NCBI RefSeq assembly: GCF_041860085.1
Contig: NZ_CP124747.1
Span: forward strand, 5,288,501-5,352,500
DNA from: Schlesneria sp. DSM 10557
GTDB lineage: Bacteria; Planctomycetota; Planctomycetia; Planctomycetales; Planctomycetaceae
DNA length: 64,000 nucleotides
Reading direction: 5' to 3'
The first letter of the stretch is position 1. Every line of letters starts with the position of its first letter. The position numbers and the translations under genes were made by a program. Below are positions 39,901 to 47,222 of the stretch, piece by piece. The notes beneath the pieces are model-generated. The model was not told the origin of the DNA and did not search any database. It worked only from the letters and a program-made list of their open reading frames with translations.

Positions 39901-42900
39901 CCCTGGCTTCGGACTGGTTTCGATCCCGGCCTCCTCAACCAGAACACCGCTGGGGACTGTCGCTAGTCGTTCGATCGCTGGCGGAAATTCCCGATGTCGC
40001 TCGGATTGCCGTCAACGCATTGCGTGACCAGCCCGCCGCTGTCCTGGATCGGCGCGTTCGTTTCACGCGAACACCGCTCGGGACTACGGGGCGATTGTCC
40101 TTTGTCTTCCCCGGTTCGGGGAATGCATTCCTCGGGATGGGGCGTGAGCTGCTGAACGCATTTCCGGAGGTGCTGCACCAGCAGTATCTCGAAAATGAAC
40201 GGTTGCGAGATCAGTACCGTCCCGACCTGATCTGGTTCGGGGATTCAACCGCAGCAGTACTGGAACAGCACAAAGCGATGATCTTTGGGCAGGTGGCCTT
40301 GGGAACGGCCGTCTGTGACCTGCTGAATCGTCTGGGTGTCACGCCTGACGCCAGCATCGGTTATAGCCTGGGGGAATCCGCCGCACTCTTCGGGCTGCGG
40401 GCCTGGACTGACCGGGACGAGATGTTGCGACGGATGGAACAGGCAACGCTGTTCGGCAGTGATCTGGTCACACCGTTTGAAGCAGCCCGGCGCGCCTGGA
40501 ATGTTCCTGCTGGTTCGCCCGTTCGCTGGACATCAGGTGTCATCGACCGATCGGCGGCAGTGGTTCAGGCGGCGATCCAGAACCTGTCACACGATCAGGG
40601 ACGACCTGGTTCGTCTACTGCCGACGCATCAGGGGCACGGGTTTATCTGCTGATCGTGAACACCCCGCAACAATGTGTGATCGGTGGGGAAACAGATGGT
40701 GTCGAACGACTTGTCCGGGATCTGGGCGGAACTTTCGTTCCGTTTGCAGCACCGAGTACCGTTCACTGTCCGATCCTGCGGCAAGTCGAAGAAGCCTATC
40801 GGGCACTACACCTGATGCAGACGACGGTTCCTCTGGTGAAGCGGCCTCGAATTGGCACCGCTCATTACGAGCAACCGATCGATTTCTACAGCACGGCGTG
40901 GGGCCGGAAATACGAACTGAGCCGGGAATCGGCCGCCGAGGCCATTGTGGCGCAGGCCGTCAATACCATCGATTTCCCGCGGGTGGTCGAGCAGGCCTAT
41001 TCGGATGGCGTCCGCCTGTTCGTGGAGATTGGTCCGGGAAGTTCGTGCACGCGGATGATCGATGAGATCCTGAGCGACCGTCCGCATCGTGCCCTGTCTG
41101 CGACCCCCTCGACCGCGTCCCCCCTGGTTGCGTTTTACGAACTTCTGGCTGTGCTGATTGCGGAGCGAATCCCCGTCGAACTGCGGTTCCTCTACGGCGA
41201 CGCACGAACGACCGAAGCCACGATCACCAGTCCCTCCCCCACGAAGCGGGGTATTGTGACAGCGGTGGGTGGTTCTCCGTTCTTGGTGCCCAGACCAGCG
41301 AAGGGATGGCGAATCCCGCCACGAGCGTCCACTTTTGGAATGAATGTCATGACTCAGTTTGATGATATGGTGGCCGCCCGACTGCGTGCTCATGAAACCT
41401 ATCTGCGTGTGACCGCGGAAGCTCAGCGGATCATGGCGGAACAGTTGGCGCTCTTCACCCGGATTGCTGCGGGCGAACAAGTTGCCTCGCCCGATCTCGT
41501 CGCGGGGCCGACGGTCTCCGATCCGGTGGAACCAGTGGAACCTGTCGCGCCGAATGCTGCGCCGCCTGTTGAAGAGTTGCCGCCGACTCCGCTGGTGGCC
41601 CCTCGCTCGCTGAACCGGGCGCAGTGCATGGAATACGCTATTGGCAAGATTGGTCGGGTGCTGGGACCGCAGTTCGCTCCGATCGATGAATTCCCGACGC
41701 GCGTCCGGTTGCCGGACGAACCGCTGATGCTCGCTGATCGGATGCTGGAAATTGAAGGCGAACCACTGTCGATGACATCAGGCCGTGTCGTGACCGAGCA
41801 CGACATCCATGAAGGGGCCTGGTATCTCGACTGCAACCGCATTCCCACGTGTATTGCGGTCGAAGCGGGACAGGCGGACCTGTTCCTGTCAGGGTGGCTG
41901 GGAATTGATTTTCAGACCAAGGGCCTGGCCAGTTATCGATTGCTCGATGCGGTCGTCACGTTCCATCAAGAGCTGCCCGGTCCCGGAAAAACCATCAATT
42001 ACAATATCCGCATTCTTCACTTCTTCCGTCAGGGACAGACATATCTGTTCCGCTTCGAGTTTGACGCGACGGTGGACGGAGAACCGCTGCTGACGATGCG
42101 GGAAGGTTGCGCGGGGTTCTTCACCGCTGCCGAACTGAATAGCGGGAAAGGGATCATCCACACGGCTCTCGATAAGCAGGCACGTCCCGGAAAGTGGACC
42201 GGCAACTGGAAGGAACTGGTACCGCTCGCACGCGAAAGCTTCTCCGACGCTCAGTTGCTGGCCCTGCGGAGAGGGGATCTTGCCGCTTGCTTCGGTGCTC
42301 AGTTCGCACAACTTCCGCTCACGAACCCGGTCACCATTCCCGGTCTGACCAGATCCGGGTCGGCGGGGGCTGACGAACGCTCGAAGATGTGGCTGGTTGA
42401 CCGCATTCTTCAGATCGAGCCGACCGGCGGGAAGTTCGGCATGGGAACGATCCTGGGCGAACTGGATATTCATCCGGATGACTGGTTTCTGACGTGTCAC
42501 TTCTGTGACGATCAGGTGATGCCGGGAACGCTGATGTATGAATGCTGCATGCATACACTGCGGATCCTGCTGCTGCGAATGGGTTGGCTGGGTGAAGCGG
42601 ACCAGATCGTGTATGAGCCGATTCCCGGCGTCCGCAGCCGCTTGAAATGCCGCGGTCAGGTTCTCGCGACCACAAAGAAGGTCTGGTACGAGATCACGCT
42701 GAAGGAAGTCGGCTACCGAGACTTTGACGCAGCCAGCGGTGCCCCGGGTGTCCCCTCGGAATCGTCGAGTCCCACCGCGACCCCGTACTGCCTTGCCGAT
42801 GCCTTGATGTATGCGGACGGGAAACCGATCGTCGAAATTACCGACATGTCCGTAAGGATGTCGGGCCTGACGCGGGAGTTCATTGAGCGACTGTGGAGTT

Positions 42901-44069
42901 CCGCAGCGGCGCGTGGCGAAAAGGGCGTTGTCATTTCCTCACAGAAATTTACGCCTCGCTACGATCGCCGCCCTGCACTGTTTGACACCGACCGAATCAC
43001 CGCGTTCGCCGTTGGTAAGCCGTCAGAAGCCTTTGGGGACCGCTACCAGGTCTTCGACGCGGAACGAGTCATTGCCAGACTTCCGGGACCACCGTTCCAA
43101 TTCCTGGACCGCATTGTCGCGATCAGTGACTGTGAGCAGTGGGTGCTGAACCCAGGCGGAGTCGTCGTCGCTCAGTACGACGTTCCTCCCGATGAATGGT
43201 ACTTCCAGTCGAACCGTCAGCGGCGAATGCCATTCGCTGTCCTGCTGGAAACAGCCCTGCAGCCATGTGGCTGGCTGGCCGCCTACGTCGGCTCTGCGCT
43301 CACCAGCGACACGGATATCTCGTTCAGAAACCTCGGTGGGACGGCAACACAATACCGGGATGTGACCCCCGCATCGGGAACGCTCACGACGACTGTGAAA
43401 ATGACTCGCGTTTCCAACGCGGGGGGGATGATCATTCAGCACTATGACTTCGATCTTCGCTGTGACGATCAGCCTGTCTATGTCGGGAATACCTACTTTG
43501 GATTTTTCTCGCGTGCCTCACTGCTGAATCAGGTGGGGATCCGTGAGGCGAAACCTTTCTCGCCGTCGCCGGACGAGGCGAGTCAGGCCGAACGCTTCGC
43601 ATATCAGGACCGAGCTCCCTTCGCGGATTCGCAGTTCCAGATGATCGATAACGTTCAAATCTCGCTGCAGAATGGCCCCTACGGTCAGGGCTTCGCCATC
43701 GGCACAACCAGGGTGAATCCCGAATCGTGGTTCTTCAAGGCTCACTTCTACCAGGATCCTGTTGTGCCAGGATCGCTGGGGCTGGAATCGTTCTTCCAGT
43801 TACTGAAATTCTACGCCGCTCGTCGGTGGAACGCGGGGCCGGATGCGCAGTTCCTGACACCGGTACTCCACGATCCCGCATCCGGGACGAGTGGCAAACA
43901 CGAATGGGTCTACCGCGGACAAGTGGTGCCACGCGACCAGTTGGTGACCGTGACCGCTGTCATCAAAAGTGTTGACGACCAGCGAAAAACGCTGATTGCG
44001 GAAGGCTTCCTGTCGGTGGATGGACGAGTCATCTATCAGATGAAAGAGTTTTCATTGGGCCTCGAGTGA
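36990..44069 (+). CDS. PfaC/Pfa3-like megasynthase: KS-CLF-AT-DH'-DH-DH'-DH
   Basis: 2359 residues. Domains: an active ketosynthase (Cys211 in DAACASS, His345 in ECHATGTP, His385 in SNVGHLLTG); a chain-length-factor-like KS (about 514-910) with no active Cys (SADANSGLRA, 730-738); an acyltransferase with Ser1126 in GYSLGES and VHCP near 1258; an acidic Pro-rich linker; then four FabA-like hot-dog domains. The second (His1837, MPG 1844-1846) and fourth (His2252, VPG 2259-2261) keep catalytic residues, the first and third do not. This is the order of the PfaC/Pfa3 subunit of PUFA synthases. There is no phosphopantetheine site, KR, ER or C-terminal acyltransferase. The ATG at 36990 gives a normal KS start. 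It must use a carrier protein made elsewhere. Product unknown; a heterocyst-glycolipid-type synthase is the alternative. Confidence 0.88.
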   Translation: MPPTDRSERIAIVGVGGVFPGGSNLDKFWQNIADGVDTGRSVPPDRWFLDPAKAVDKEGPKPDRVYSDWGCFVEGFQFDPEGLRLDPALLRQLDPLFHLGLHAARAAFRDAREMGGTERSRVGVILGNIVLPTESTSALCRDVLGRTLFERIVEAAAVPDGRKNELKRGAAELVAAGNWHPLNRLAASLPAVLIAEGLGLGGPAYTLDAACASSLYALKFACEELLAGRADAMLAGGMSRPDCQYTQMGFAQLKALSRGGRCAPLSSAADGLVVGEGAGVFVLKRLTDAVSAGDHIYGVIAGIGLSNDRGANLLAPHSEGQLRAMRSAYEQAGWRPSDVDLIECHATGTPVGDGVEIDSLHQLWADETSSPGQCVIGGVKSNVGHLLTGAGAAGLMKVLYAFRHETLPPTANFQQPAAGLARSGSPFRVLSRAEPWPRRTADVRGTVGATTGITPRRATINAFGFGGINAHVLIEEYCGPHHSNMMTRVPVPASPAQRPNSTADRSLSPAQDLDIAIVGVASSRGLLATGGLPATQSNRSDSLASDDASERAKSPSDIRDWGVTHSDWFLNEFAGAAEESTAAVTSVELPMGEFRIPPLEMQDMLPQQQLMLKVAAAALKDADSVADRADRSPSDAIALGNATGVFVGIELDPNTTNFHFRWSIEELASHWATALNLELSDEELTQWTTELKDSVSPPLSANRVMGNLGGIVASRLAREFNVGGPSFTISADANSGLRACAVAAQSLRRGELDRAVVGAVDLVCDIRHRVAVLRERQQNGDGGNPAFVDSATAFILKRREDAVRDGDHIHAILSRIETDPGEIGQLFPDGSTHRGHAEPPADGRSPADGLTVESPAGAATGLLRLFTAVESLSRHAIPESPSGGWMQNRVEQTRPITLSGLGPDGRSIRLELTTAPGPVRKAALAQRAAARETRAALPVGLFVIDGDSVEQLESGVNQLNERAANASSVATLASDWFRSRPPQPEHRWGLSLVVRSLAEIPDVARIAVNALRDQPAAVLDRRVRFTRTPLGTTGRLSFVFPGSGNAFLGMGRELLNAFPEVLHQQYLENERLRDQYRPDLIWFGDSTAAVLEQHKAMIFGQVALGTAVCDLLNRLGVTPDASIGYSLGESAALFGLRAWTDRDEMLRRMEQATLFGSDLVTPFEAARRAWNVPAGSPVRWTSGVIDRSAAVVQAAIQNLSHDQGRPGSSTADASGARVYLLIVNTPQQCVIGGETDGVERLVRDLGGTFVPFAAPSTVHCPILRQVEEAYRALHLMQTTVPLVKRPRIGTAHYEQPIDFYSTAWGRKYELSRESAAEAIVAQAVNTIDFPRVVEQAYSDGVRLFVEIGPGSSCTRMIDEILSDRPHRALSATPSTASPLVAFYELLAVLIAERIPVELRFLYGDARTTEATITSPSPTKRGIVTAVGGSPFLVPRPAKGWRIPPRASTFGMNVMTQFDDMVAARLRAHETYLRVTAEAQRIMAEQLALFTRIAAGEQVASPDLVAGPTVSDPVEPVEPVAPNAAPPVEELPPTPLVAPRSLNRAQCMEYAIGKIGRVLGPQFAPIDEFPTRVRLPDEPLMLADRMLEIEGEPLSMTSGRVVTEHDIHEGAWYLDCNRIPTCIAVEAGQADLFLSGWLGIDFQTKGLASYRLLDAVVTFHQELPGPGKTINYNIRILHFFRQGQTYLFRFEFDATVDGEPLLTMREGCAGFFTAAELNSGKGIIHTALDKQARPGKWTGNWKELVPLARESFSDAQLLALRRGDLAACFGAQFAQLPLTNPVTIPGLTRSGSAGADERSKMWLVDRILQIEPTGGKFGMGTILGELDIHPDDWFLTCHFCDDQVMPGTLMYECCMHTLRILLLRMGWLGEADQIVYEPIPGVRSRLKCRGQVLATTKKVWYEITLKEVGYRDFDAASGAPGVPSESSSPTATPYCLADALMYADGKPIVEITDMSVRMSGLTREFIERLWSSAAARGEKGVVISSQKFTPRYDRRPALFDTDRITAFAVGKPSEAFGDRYQVFDAERVIARLPGPPFQFLDRIVAISDCEQWVLNPGGVVVAQYDVPPDEWYFQSNRQRRMPFAVLLETALQPCGWLAAYVGSALTSDTDISFRNLGGTATQYRDVTPASGTLTTTVKMTRVSNAGGMIIQHYDFDLRCDDQPVYVGNTYFGFFSRASLLNQVGIREAKPFSPSPDEASQAERFAYQDRAPFADSQFQMIDNVQISLQNGPYGQGFAIGTTRVNPESWFFKAHFYQDPVVPGSLGLESFFQLLKFYAARRWNAGPDAQFLTPVLHDPASGTSGKHEWVYRGQVVPRDQLVTVTAVIKSVDDQRKTLIAEGFLSVDGRVIYQMKEFSLGLE

Positions 44070-44104
44070 CAAAGCTGCCAATGGCACGGCGTCGGAGTTT
44101 TCGC

Positions 44105-44129
44105 AGAAGCGGTGGCTTCTCGTTTTTTT
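44105..44129 (+). terminator. Probable intrinsic terminator of the megasynthase gene
   Basis: AGAAGC, loop GGTG, GCTTCT, then two bases and seven Ts, 36 bases past the stop codon. The stem is only 6 bp, so strength is moderate. Confidence 0.6.
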
Positions 44130-44375
44130 GAAGAGGGTCAGAGCGCACTGCATGCCCGAAGACGGTCATACAGTGGCATTCACTTTGGGTCGGTCCCGGG
44201 CACGAGCACGTAGTCACGTCGGTTCGCATGCCACTGGCAAGCGGGAAGAGATCGAAGAAAGAGCCCTCCCTGGCTACTTTGGCCCGCTTCTTCGAGATCA
44301 TTGACGAACGAGTCATCAAGGGATGGATGGAGGGTGGAAACCCCTGTGCAGGACTTCACCCAGGTCGACTCATTC

Positions 44376-44418
44376 GAAAAAGCCCCTTCAGCAATCAGGA
44401 TTCGATCACTGAAGGGGC
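44376..44418 (-). terminator. Intrinsic terminator of the clpP pair
   Basis: GCCCCTTCAG (44382-44391) pairs perfectly with CTGAAGGGGC (44409-44418) around 17 bases. On the minus strand the stem is followed by a run of Ts. It is 56 bases past the second clpP stop. Confidence 0.85.
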
Positions 44419-44473
44419 GTATTAAACACTCGTGATGCGTGAGGTGATTCCCGCCGTCGGGGCGAAAACCCGA

Positions 44474-45082
44474 TTAAGACTGATGCGACGGTGGAACTGG
44501 CAATTGTTCAAGAACCGTGTCGATCAAACCGTAGTGGCGAGCCTCTTCGGCCGACATGAAGTTGTCTCGATCGGTGTCCTGTTCAATCTTGTCCAGGGTC
44601 TGGCCGGTGTGCTTGAACATCAATTCGTTCATGCGCCGCTTGGTGCGGATGACTTCCTTGGCATGAATTTCGAGTTCGACGGCTGTCCCCTGCATCCCGG
44701 CCAGTGGCTGATGGATCATGATGCGGCTATTGGGCAGTGCGAATCGCTTTCCCTTGGTTCCGGCTGTCAGCAGCATCGCACCCATACTGGCGCACTGACC
44801 CAGGCAGTACGTCGCGACGTCGCAACTGATGAACTGCATCGTGTCATAGATGGCCATGCCCGAGGTGATCGAACCACCGGGGCTGTTGATGTACATGTGG
44901 ATGTCGGCCTTGCTGTCTTCGAATTGAAGGTACAGCAATTGAGCGACGATGCTGTTGGAGACATCATCATTGATGGCACTTCCCAGCAGAATGATTCGAT
45001 CGCGAAGCAAGCGACTGTAGATGTCCATCGCCCGTTCTTCACGGCCGTTTTTTTCAATAACGTAAGGAACAAGTGAAGTCAT
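44474..45082 (-). CDS. clpP: ATP-dependent Clp protease proteolytic subunit (second paralogue)
   Basis: 202-residue ClpP. The serine-protease triad is complete: Ser99 in [10 protein letters not shown], His124 in IMIHQPLAG and Asp173 in [26 protein letters not shown] forms the oxyanion region. It forms barrel-shaped tetradecamers fed by ClpX/ClpA/ClpC unfoldases, none of which is encoded in this window. It follows the other clpP gene after 140 bases on the same strand and shares a terminator. Divergence between the two, mainly at the N-terminus, suggests a mixed barrel. Confidence 0.96.
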   Translation of the reverse strand: MTSLVPYVIEKNGREERAMDIYSRLLRDRIILLGSAINDDVSNSIVAQLLYLQFEDSKADIHMYINSPGGSITSGMAIYDTMQFISCDVATYCLGQCASMGAMLLTAGTKGKRFALPNSRIMIHQPLAGMQGTAVELEIHAKEVIRTKRRMNELMFKHTGQTLDKIEQDTDRDNFMSAEEARHYGLIDTVLEQLPVPPSHQS

Positions 45083-45222
45083 ATCGGGGAACTCGCTGAT
45101 CGAGGGTGACTGTTTCAGGCGTTACGGATGATTCATCCGGTCGTATCGTTTCCGGTCGAGTCGCACAGGTGATTTCGCCCTCGGCACAAGGGAGAATCAA
45201 TGCCTTCGTGCGACGTCGGCGA

Positions 45223-45849
45223 TCATTTCGCGGCGGCCAGTTTTGCTTTGGGATTGACCAGAATTTCATCGATCAGTCCGTATTCTTTCGCCTGGTTGGC
45301 GTTCATGTAACGGTCGCGACCGGTATCCTTGGCAATCACTTCTACTGGCTGGCCCGTGTGGACAGCGAGAATCTGATTCAAGACTTCGCGGGTCTCGAGG
45401 ATTTCCTGAGCCTGGATTTCGATGTCGGAAACCTGACCTCCCACTTCGCCATAAGGCTGGTGGATCATCATCTTCGCGTGAGGCAGGATGAATCGCTTGC
45501 CTTTGGTTCCACCGGCGACCAGGATGGCGCCGCCGCTGGCTGCCAGACCGACGCAGTACGTTGCCACACTGCACTGCAGGAACTGCATCGTGTCGTAGAT
45601 CGCCATCGTGGCCGTGACCGAGCCGCCGGGCGAGTTAATGTAAAAATGGACGTCCTGGTGTTTGTTTTCTGACTGCAAGTACAGCAGCTTCATCACGATC
45701 AGGTTGGCACTGGCATCGTGGATCGGGCCATCCAGAAAGACGATCCGGTTCTCGAGCAGCAGATCGCCAATGCCCATCTGACGCTGGCGCGCATAGTCGC
45801 GTGAAGCATTCACTTGCGGCGACAGAGAACTACGAGACAGATCGAGCAT
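45223..45849 (-). CDS. clpP: ATP-dependent Clp protease proteolytic subunit (first paralogue)
   Basis: 208-residue ClpP with Ser105 (GLAASGGAIL), His130 (MMIHQPYGEVGG) and Asp179 (DTGRDRYM). The Gly-rich SGG after the active Ser replaces the common SMG, and the N-terminal 25 residues are longer and polar compared with its neighbour. AAGGA 7 bases before the ATG supports the start. It leads the tandem pair. Which unfoldase it binds is unknown. Confidence 0.96.
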   Translation of the reverse strand: MLDLSRSSLSPQVNASRDYARQRQMGIGDLLLENRIVFLDGPIHDASANLIVMKLLYLQSENKHQDVHFYINSPGGSVTATMAIYDTMQFLQCSVATYCVGLAASGGAILVAGGTKGKRFILPHAKMMIHQPYGEVGGQVSDIEIQAQEILETREVLNQILAVHTGQPVEVIAKDTGRDRYMNANQAKEYGLIDEILVNPKAKLAAAK

Positions 45850-46310
45850 GCAGCATCCTTCGTCAAATTTGGACGGAAAAAGAGAAAAGTTTGACAGTTT
45901 CCCATCGCGATGGACTCTTCAAAAGGAAGAGTAGGAATCTGCCCGGCAGCAGGCAAGGCTTGGGGGTTGAATTCCGCACTGTAGCGTAGCACCACAGTGT
46001 TGGTGTACTCGACCGGTCGGCGCCAAGGGGAAGTACACTGGACGGTCCCTCCGGTCAAGATCGGGTCAACAGCCGTGACCGCCTCACAGCCTCCCTCCCA
46101 TCGACCGCCCCGGATGGGTAGTTCGGTGACTGCATCATTTCAGACAATGAACCGGGCGGCTTGGGTGGAACGCGGTGCTTGGCTTGACTCGGGTGCCATG
46201 CGAACCCCCGGTAACTCTTGAGATTATTCCGTATGTGTCATCCTGTGCTCACTATCACGCCGATAATAAGATCGTGAAACGGAATTCACTCAATTTGAAG
46301 GCAGGGGGGA
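45850..46310. other. Divergent region between clpP and scpA
   Basis: 461 bases that must carry promoters for both sides. I see no CIRCE- or CtsR-type operator. A TGTACT/AGTACA inverted pair lies at 46004-46037 with a 22-base gap, of doubtful meaning. Confidence 0.4.
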
Positions 46311-47129
46311 ATGGCGGATTACCGAGTACAACTGGATTCCTTCAGCGGTCCGATGGACCTGCTGTTGTACCTGGTCCGCAGGAACGAGGTCGATATTGTC
46401 CGCCTGCCGATTGCCAAGATTACATCTCAGTTTCTCGAGTTCCTCGAAGTTCTGCAGTTTCTCGATCTTGACCTGATTGGTGATTTTGTTGTCCTGGCCA
46501 GTTCTCTGATCGAAATCAAAAGTCGACAGGTCCTGCCGCGTGCCGAGGAAGAAACGACCGAAGTACCGCTGGCGGACGATCCCTGTAACGAACTGATCGA
46601 GCAACTGCTGGAGTATAAACGGTACAAGGATGCCTCCGTTGCTCTGGAGGAACAGGCTGCGGAGTGGCAGGAACGTTATCCCCGACTGAGTGACGAACGG
46701 CCGACCGTCGGCAAAGACCCCAGTGAAGACTCCATCAAAGAGGTGGAACTTTGGGACCTGGTCAGCGCTCTGTCACGCGTGATCCAGAAGAAGGTTGTCG
46801 AGTCGACCTCCAGTATTCGTTACGACGACACACCCATCTCGGTTTACATCGACCGGATCGGGGCCAAGGTGCGCGAGAACGGACGAATGGCTTTCAGCGA
46901 TTTCTTTGAAGGGAGCAACCTTCGCAGCAAGATCGTCGGAATCTTTCTCGCCATTCTGGAACTGTTGCGGCATCACGGTTTTCGAGCCGAGCAGCCCAAC
47001 GAACGAGGGGAAATCTACGTTCTGCCCCCACTGGAATCACCCGCGGGCGAGTCCGCCCCCGCGTCGCCCACAGCAGAAGAAGCCGTTCCGGTCAAAAGTG
47101 AAGTCGCCAGCCGTGATGAAACCGACTGA
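46311..47129 (+). CDS. scpA: Segregation and condensation protein A
   Basis: 272 residues; the kleisin subunit bridging SMC heads in the bacterial condensin complex. The N-terminal signature YRVQLDSFSGPMDLLLYLVRR and ASSLIEIKSRQVLP are clear, as is the C-terminal winged helix (FSDFFEG, IVGIFLAILELLRHHGF). A G-rich ribosome site precedes the ATG. The last 30 residues are a Pro/Ala/Glu-rich tail. The usual partner scpB is not next to it here. Confidence 0.94.
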   Translation: MADYRVQLDSFSGPMDLLLYLVRRNEVDIVRLPIAKITSQFLEFLEVLQFLDLDLIGDFVVLASSLIEIKSRQVLPRAEEETTEVPLADDPCNELIEQLLEYKRYKDASVALEEQAAEWQERYPRLSDERPTVGKDPSEDSIKEVELWDLVSALSRVIQKKVVESTSSIRYDDTPISVYIDRIGAKVRENGRMAFSDFFEGSNLRSKIVGIFLAILELLRHHGFRAEQPNERGEIYVLPPLESPAGESAPASPTAEEAVPVKSEVASRDETD

Positions 47130-47222
47130 GACGCCGAAGTGGGAAGCCCCGAATCACTGACGCCGACACCGAGTGCGACCGGGTGGTGAGAACTTTTTTG
47201 TCCTCCGCGGCAGAAATCTCTC

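Larger units (their letters stand above)
44070..44473. other. Convergent intergenic region with two terminators
   Basis: 404 bases between the end of the megasynthase and the end of the clpP pair. It holds a terminator for each side, listed separately, and no credible gene. Confidence 0.6.

Noticed and set aside
36990..44069. Reading the large enzyme as a modular type I polyketide synthase
   Set aside because: There is no carrier domain, the dehydratases are FabA-type rather than PKS-type, and a CLF-like second KS is present.
46004..46037. TGTACT...AGTACA as an operator between clpP and scpA
   Set aside because: The half-sites are only 6 bases and 22 bases apart; such pairs occur by chance.
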